The notes beneath the pieces were generated by a model, which saw only the letters and a list, made by a program, of their open reading frames with translations, was not told the origin of the DNA and did not search any database. A stretch of DNA of 26,958 bases. It comes from Treponema sp. (GTDB lineage Bacteria > Spirochaetota > Spirochaetia > Treponematales > Treponemataceae). The stretch lies in NCBI GenBank assembly GCA_016292805.1, contig JAEDFM010000028.1:1-26958 (forward strand), written 5' to 3'. Below, piece by piece: positions 22,602 through 26,958 of the stretch (within the stretch, counting starts at the first letter, position 1; each line of letters starts with the position of its first letter). The position numbers were made by a program, and so were the translations under genes.

Positions 22602-25600
22602 CTAAAGTCCAATGTTTACATAAGTTGTAAGTTCAAAATATTTTGAACCTTCCACACCAGCACCCATTGGCAATGCAAAGAATGAATCTGTTGATCCTTT
22701 TCCAAAGTTTCTTCCTTCGATTTTTACACCAACTCTGTTTGTTGCTTCCATGAAAGAAGGCTTTTCGTTAAAGGCATAGGCAACATCAATTGTGTACTGT
22801 AATGGGAAGGTGATGTTGAAGTTTCTGTACCAGCCTTCGGCACCCCAGCCATTAACTGTAAAATCTGTTTTTGCAATAAAGTGTTTATAGCGGGCAGAAA
22901 GTCCTCCGTGAATAAAAGTTACATATTCTGGATTTTTTGCATCAGCCCATGCCCCGCAAGAAGCTCCCATGTGACCTACATCAAAATTACCAATTACACG
23001 AAGTCCTGGAACCAAGTTTGTTACAACACGGCCACCAACCTGCCACAAGTTATGCTGAACTCCAAGAGCACCACCTTCGTTCCAACCGATATCAGTTACT
23101 TTTGTTCCGTCGTTTCTTGTAACTGTAATGTCAGTGTCTCCCTTGTAAGGAATGCTGTCTGTTTTACCTGCATAAAGCTGATAAAGACCTGTTAAGCTGA
23201 AGGCAAGTTTTGCACCTTCAATATCATTGCTGTTCCATTCGTGGAACCATGTACCACCTTCTGGGTCATAAGTTAATACTGCTTCAACTTCTACTGCCTG
23301 ACGATTTCCAAGTCCAACAATAAAAGGAGCTCCCATTGTTAAGCTTCTTCCCATTGGCTTCTGAAGTGGAGTGCGGGCTCTGATTACAGGTTTAAATTCA
23401 AAGTTACCGAATGCAAGGTTTGTTCCAACCTGAACTTCAAAGCGATTTCCTGAACCACTGTCTGCTGTATAAAAACTACCACGTACAAACTGAGGATTTG
23501 TATCTGCAACAACACCTCTGTAAATTACGTTAGAATAGATGTATGTGTGCTGGAACATATCAGTTCCAAAATGCAAGTATCCGCCTAAAGTATCAAGAAT
23601 ATTAATCTGTTTAAGCTCTTTGTTGTTATCAACATAGTATGCACCAATTTTTTCTGAACCGGCAGTAAGGAATCCACCCTTAAACTGGAACCAAGGCATA
23701 ATATATGTTTCTGCATAGACAGAAGCTTTATAACCACCACCAAAAGCTGCATATGGATCAATAAGTACATGTTCAGATTTTGCAAATTCAGCAGCACCTG
23801 TTGCATTCAGGAAAATCCCATCAAGAGGTCCAACATTAGGAATCCACTTAACCCAGTTTGCCTGAACCTGAGGTTTTGCTCCGCCTACAATTTCTGGACC
23901 GCCAATTACAGTTAATCCTGAAAGCGCTCCCTTACCAACAAACTCTAAAGCAATTGGAGCTTTTGAACCGTAAGTATCGTAACCAACAATATCAAAGCCT
24001 TCTGAAGAAATGCAGAATGGATCTCCGTTTCCTTCAAAGCTGGCATGACCAGTGTGATAGTAACCGTTCAAATCAAAAAGCTTGTTCTGATAATTAAAGC
24101 TTGCTGAATAAACATCAACATATTTAAGCTGATCTTCTTTACCCTGGTTATCTCCGTGAACTTTATTTTTTGTTTCAAAATATGAAGCATTGTGATCATG
24201 AAGATTTGTGTATGGTTCTGCAGTTGCAGCACGAAGACTTACATCTGCACTTAAGTTTTCAAATGGCTTTACAGAAATTCCAAGTGTTGTTTCAGCTGCC
24301 AGATGAGTAGAGTTTATTCCACCATCTGCATTTTTATAGCGCAAAACATCAGCCCAGTTTCTTGTTCTGTTTTTAATGTCTTCAAGAACACCGTTTACAT
24401 AAACTGGAGTTGTGCTCTGAACAGTTGTTGATAAAGTTGTAATCTGAACTTTTTTATTTTCGTTGATTGTCTGTTTAATTGATTTTTCATTTCCCTTTGC
24501 AAGATAAACAGCATCGTTCATTCCATTAAAGGTTGCAGCAATCTGTTCTGCAGTTGAATCGTACATAGAAAGCTTCCATGCATCACTTAACATATAATAA
24601 GCTGCACGAGGAATTCTAATATTGATTCCGTTTTCTGTAATTGTACTCTGAGCACAAATACCAAACCATTCTTCAGACATGTTATTTGAGCCTTCTTTGT
24701 AGTCCAGCTCGTAACCGGCATTTGCCCATGAAGCTTCATCATGAATATCCAGATTCTTTACCTGGTAACGCTTCCACCATTCATCCATCCATTCAAATAC
24801 AAAACCACCAAGCATGTTCTGGCTCTTACCTTTTCCGTAAGACTGCTCGTAGATTTCCTGCCACTGAGTTTTAAGATAAGTCATCTGAGCAAACTGATCT
24901 TCCTGATGAAGAATATCGTTGAAAGCATCTGCTCCACTTTCAGTAAGAACGATTGGCTTATCTAAAGTATCAGCAACATTTTCGTAGAATGAATCATAAA
25001 ATTTATAACCGCGGTAAGCATTAACACCAAGTACATCAAGAGATGGACAAAGCTTAGAAATTAAATCCAAATACTGAACATCACCGTTTACAATTCCAAC
25101 AGGACGGTTAGGATCAATTTCTTTACAGGCAGCCATTGCTTTTTCCAAAAGATCATAAAGGTAACCAGCTTTTACTACATTTTGTTCACCAACAGGAAGG
25201 TTTTCAATTTCTGATGATGACCATACAAGACCGTAGTTACTTTCGTTACCGAACATGTACATCAATACACCCTTTACATCCTTATACTTTTCTGCAGTAT
25301 CCTTTGCCTGCTGAATAAGAACTTCACGAGTGTAATAATCTGAATAGTCTGTCTGTGGATACCAGGTTCCATTTACACTTACACCATAGCGACCAAGAAG
25401 ATCGTTGATTACTGTGTAAATGCCATATTTTGTATAAATGTATTCAACCCACTTTGGAGGGATTGTTGTAAAACAGCGGATTACATTAACACCCATACTT
25501 TTAAGCATAGGCATATCTGTATCAATCATTCGCTGAATAAAAGCTTCATCTTGATCAAAAAGACTGTAAGTGTAGTTTTCTCCAATTGGAGTAAAAGACC

Positions 25601-25745
25601 AAACAATACCTTTTACTTCAACCGCAGTTTTACCGTCATATAATTTCCAGCCACCTGCATCTTTTTTTACGGTTACTTTCTGTGCAAAAAGAGAGGCGCA
25701 CAATGCAAAGGCCATCGCAATTACTGCAAACTTCTTTTTATTCAT
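22602..25745 (-). CDS. Glycosidase (GH2/GH5-like clan) fused to outer-membrane barrel
   Basis: The 1047-residue protein has a signal peptide (about 1-21, LFAQ). Residues about 40-420 form a TIM barrel of clan GH-A: the acid/base in F165-G-N-E168-S and the nucleophile in V-L-T-E269-S-G, with VIRCFTTIPP and FVFEWMDEWWKRY also typical. Residues about 480-1047 are a long series of amphipathic strands (ASFNYQNKLFDLNGYYHTG, then FEVQVGTNLAFGNFEFKPVI, and others), ending with FELTTYVNIGL, which looks like a porin-type outer-membrane barrel. The enzyme therefore seems welded to its own membrane anchor, with the active site at the surface. The ATG follows GAGGA at 6 nt. It sits between the CBM9-like and GH16 genes in one operon. 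Confidence 0.8.
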   Translation of the reverse strand: MNKKKFAVIAMAFALCASLFAQKVTVKKDAGGWKLYDGKTAVEVKGIVWSFTPIGENYTYSLFDQDEAFIQRMIDTDMPMLKSMGVNVIRCFTTIPPKWVEYIYTKYGIYTVINDLLGRYGVSVNGTWYPQTDYSDYYTREVLIQQAKDTAEKYKDVKGVLMYMFGNESNYGLVWSSSEIENLPVGEQNVVKAGYLYDLLEKAMAACKEIDPNRPVGIVNGDVQYLDLISKLCPSLDVLGVNAYRGYKFYDSFYENVADTLDKPIVLTESGADAFNDILHQEDQFAQMTYLKTQWQEIYEQSYGKGKSQNMLGGFVFEWMDEWWKRYQVKNLDIHDEASWANAGYELDYKEGSNNMSEEWFGICAQSTITENGINIRIPRAAYYMLSDAWKLSMYDSTAEQIAATFNGMNDAVYLAKGNEKSIKQTINENKKVQITTLSTTVQSTTPVYVNGVLEDIKNRTRNWADVLRYKNADGGINSTHLAAETTLGISVKPFENLSADVSLRAATAEPYTNLHDHNASYFETKNKVHGDNQGKEDQLKYVDVYSASFNYQNKLFDLNGYYHTGHASFEGNGDPFCISSEGFDIVGYDTYGSKAPIALEFVGKGALSGLTVIGGPEIVGGAKPQVQANWVKWIPNVGPLDGIFLNATGAAEFAKSEHVLIDPYAAFGGGYKASVYAETYIMPWFQFKGGFLTAGSEKIGAYYVDNNKELKQINILDTLGGYLHFGTDMFQHTYIYSNVIYRGVVADTNPQFVRGSFYTADSGSGNRFEVQVGTNLAFGNFEFKPVIRARTPLQKPMGRSLTMGAPFIVGLGNRQAVEVEAVLTYDPEGGTWFHEWNSNDIEGAKLAFSLTGLYQLYAGKTDSIPYKGDTDITVTRNDGTKVTDIGWNEGGALGVQHNLWQVGGRVVTNLVPGLRVIGNFDVGHMGASCGAWADAKNPEYVTFIHGGLSARYKHFIAKTDFTVNGWGAEGWYRNFNITFPLQYTIDVAYAFNEKPSFMEATNRVGVKIEGRNFGKGSTDSFFALPMGAGVEGSKYFELTTYVNIGL

Positions 25746-25763
25746 TTTAGTTCCTCAATTAGT

Positions 25764-26540
25764 TTATTTGTTTAAAGGAATAACCTTACCGTTTCCCCAA
25801 GAAGATGGATCTGAATAAGTGTTATCGTTAGGGCTGTTCCAGTGAAGAAGACCTGTTCTTTCCTTTCCGTTGTCTGCATCATTAATCTGGAAATCGCAGC
25901 GAACCTTCTGTTTAAGTCTTAAGTCTTTACCACCAAGCAATGAAAGAGGGAACTTACCTTCAACCTTGTAGCCATGTTCTGAATAGACAGCTGCAACCTT
26001 AATTTCATCACTTGCAACAGGAGTATCATTAAGACCAACTCCAACATCAAAAATGTCAGATTTGCTGTGAGGAATAATTCGAACTCTTACATCCGAATCC
26101 TTAAAGTAGGTATGCTTTGAAGTGTCAGTTCCAAAGAAGAATTCAACACCATCACCACGCCATGCTGCGGCAGGTTCAAGAGTATTTGTATTTGGATCAT
26201 CATCAGTTACATCTGCAAACACATAAAGATTTTTACCATCAGTTCTAACGATAAAATATCCATCTGCATTTGACGGATTAAAGGATCCACCATAAACCAT
26301 CTGATTTGTGTGAACACCTTCCAAACCTTTCCATTCATTAAATTCACCATCAATTTCTGGTACATCATTTTCTGAGTAATAGAAATAGGAGTTAGCTTCT
26401 TTTACAGGAACTGCATCTGAGAAAGCTTCTTCTGGAATGTAAGGAGCATCTACAATTTTTTTTGCATGAACTGTAAGACAAGAAGATAACAGTAATGGAA
26501 TGAACAAAGTTGGAAGAAATACTAAGCGGAATTTTTTCAT
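25764..26540 (-). CDS. CBM9-like lipoprotein
   Basis: The 258-residue product has a lipobox (LLSSC21). Residues about 60-255 match family 9-type carbohydrate-binding domains: PEIDGEFNEWKGLEG, GYFIVRTDGKNLYVFADVTDDD, WRGDGVEFFFGTD, and FQINDADNGKERTGLLHW. Such domains bind ends of polysaccharide chains or act as lectin-like surface proteins. The ATG has AGAGG at 7 nt. It is the first gene of the leftward operon, 18 nt before the glycosidase-barrel gene, so the operon begins with a glycan receptor. I see no clear promoter in the 140 bp upstream. Confidence 0.85.
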   Translation of the reverse strand: MKKFRLVFLPTLFIPLLLSSCLTVHAKKIVDAPYIPEEAFSDAVPVKEANSYFYYSENDVPEIDGEFNEWKGLEGVHTNQMVYGGSFNPSNADGYFIVRTDGKNLYVFADVTDDDPNTNTLEPAAAWRGDGVEFFFGTDTSKHTYFKDSDVRVRIIPHSKSDIFDVGVGLNDTPVASDEIKVAAVYSEHGYKVEGKFPLSLLGGKDLRLKQKVRCDFQINDADNGKERTGLLHWNSPNDNTYSDPSSWGNGKVIPLNK

Positions 26541-26682
26541 ACTTTTACCTCTATTAGTTTTTTTACTTGGTCAGTTTAAGTCATGAGTTTTCAGATTGTA
26601 AGATAGTTAGATTTCGGAATGGTGTGTTTTTTTTGGTTATTGAGTTGTAGTAGAGGTATTTGATTATTTTTTTTGAGTAAAA

Positions 26683-26829
26683 ATGGCAGCTTTTGTTTTA
26701 TGTGAAAAAGATATTGTACTTAAAGATAACGGAGAATCCGCTGAAGCTAAATGGTTTGATGTAAACAATTTGCCTAACTCCCCTAAACCAGGAAACATTG
26801 CTTACAGGCTGATACATGGGGAGTATTAA
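26683..26829 (+). pseudogene. C-terminal remnant of a NUDIX (NADH pyrophosphatase-like) gene
   Basis: A 48-codon frame gives SAEAKWFDVNNLPNSPKPGN followed by IAYRLIHGEY, which matches the C-terminal tail of NudC-type NUDIX hydrolases. The NUDIX box and zinc-ribbon parts are missing, and no ribosome binding site precedes the ATG. It is therefore a remnant. The rest of the 364-bp gap (26541-26904) holds the leader of the CBM9-like gene and the promoter of the gene at the right edge. Confidence 0.7.
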
Positions 26830-26868
26830 ACTTACTATTAACACATTCTTATATTAATTATTCTGTGA

Positions 26869-26874
26869 TATAAT
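26869..26874 (+). promoter_or_regulatory. Putative -10 box before the hsdM-like gene
   Basis: A perfect TATAAT sits 30 bp upstream of the start codon at 26905. The -35 candidate TTCTTA (26846-26851), 17 bp upstream, is weak. Confidence 0.45.
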
Positions 26875-26904
26875 AAACTCATTCAAAAAGTTGGAGTACC
26901 TGAT

Positions 26905-26958
26905 ATGGCAAAAGCAAAATCCACAAAATCTTCATCAGCAACCCTTGGCTTTGAACAG
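26905..26958 (+). CDS. hsdM: Type I restriction-modification methylase subunit, N-terminus (cut by window)
   Basis: Only 18 codons are present, reading MAKAKSTKSSSATLGFEQ. This matches the usual opening of HsdM, the DNA adenine methylase subunit of type I restriction systems, in which the next segment is typically KLWEAADKLR. TGGAG lies 8 nt before the ATG. The catalytic domain lies outside the window, so the call rests on a short but characteristic start. Confidence 0.6.
   Translation, partial: MAKAKSTKSSSATLGFEQ

Noticed and set aside
1..26958. CRISPR arrays, insertion-sequence transposases and tRNA genes
   Set aside because: No regular spaced repeats, transposase ORFs or cloverleaf-like sequences were seen in the intergenic regions by eye.

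Overview
The window is AT-rich, gene-dense bacterial DNA. Lipoproteins with relaxed lipoboxes, large outer-membrane barrels, Ig-like surface proteins, an HD-GYP protein and spirochaete-like family members suggest a host-associated Treponema (rumen or gut type). This rests on my reading of the proteins; no search was run.

Left region (1-6.7 kb, accessory). It holds a decayed WYL-regulator remnant (about 104-304, minus), a SUMF/FGE-like lipoprotein and an intact WYL regulator. Divergent from the regulator is a compact rightward cassette. It consists of an AAA+ ATPase, a free-standing piece of the FlhA/SctV cytosolic domain with no export channel, and a 54-codon ORF resembling sigma-70 region 4 that overlaps the FlhA-like gene in the +1 frame. 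A 6-7 bp palindrome (ATTCCC-N7-GGGAAT) lies between the WYL gene and the cassette, and again just after the cassette, upstream of a secreted transglutaminase-like protein. Three unrecognised small genes follow: one with a C-terminal helical HTH-like domain, one cytosolic, and one acidic and tail-anchored. I take this cassette, with its twin operator-like sites, to be the best candidate for an undescribed system. The WYL regulator and an hsdM-like start at the far right edge are reminiscent of defence neighbourhoods, but nothing in the sequence proves a defence role.

Middle region (6.5-17.7 kb, mostly chromosomal-looking). Leftward genes encode an HD-GYP c-di-GMP phosphodiesterase, a DUF4349 lipoprotein, an AlkD-like DNA alkylation repair protein, an FMN/FAD fumarate-reductase-like flavoprotein and an outer-membrane protein with a coiled-coil N-terminus. 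Divergent from the last is a patatin phospholipase fused to an outer-membrane barrel (PlpD-like). A PIN-like nuclease and a truncated pyridoxamine-phosphate-oxidase gene follow. Intergenic signals include a SpoIIE-phosphatase fragment, a GC-rich triple hairpin, a terminator-like hairpin that buries the fumarate reductase ribosome binding site, and a structured RNA of about 220 nt with its own promoter and terminator.

Right region (17.7-26.5 kb). This is a leftward beta-glucan or related polysaccharide locus: CBM9-like lipoprotein, glycosidase fused to a beta-barrel, GH16 laminarinase-type lipoprotein, small lipoprotein, terminator, then a large Ig-like/CBM lipoprotein and a terminator. All products carry export signals, so together they look like a cell-surface glycan-binding and cleaving apparatus. 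The right edge carries a NUDIX C-terminal remnant and the first codons of a type I restriction methylase subunit.
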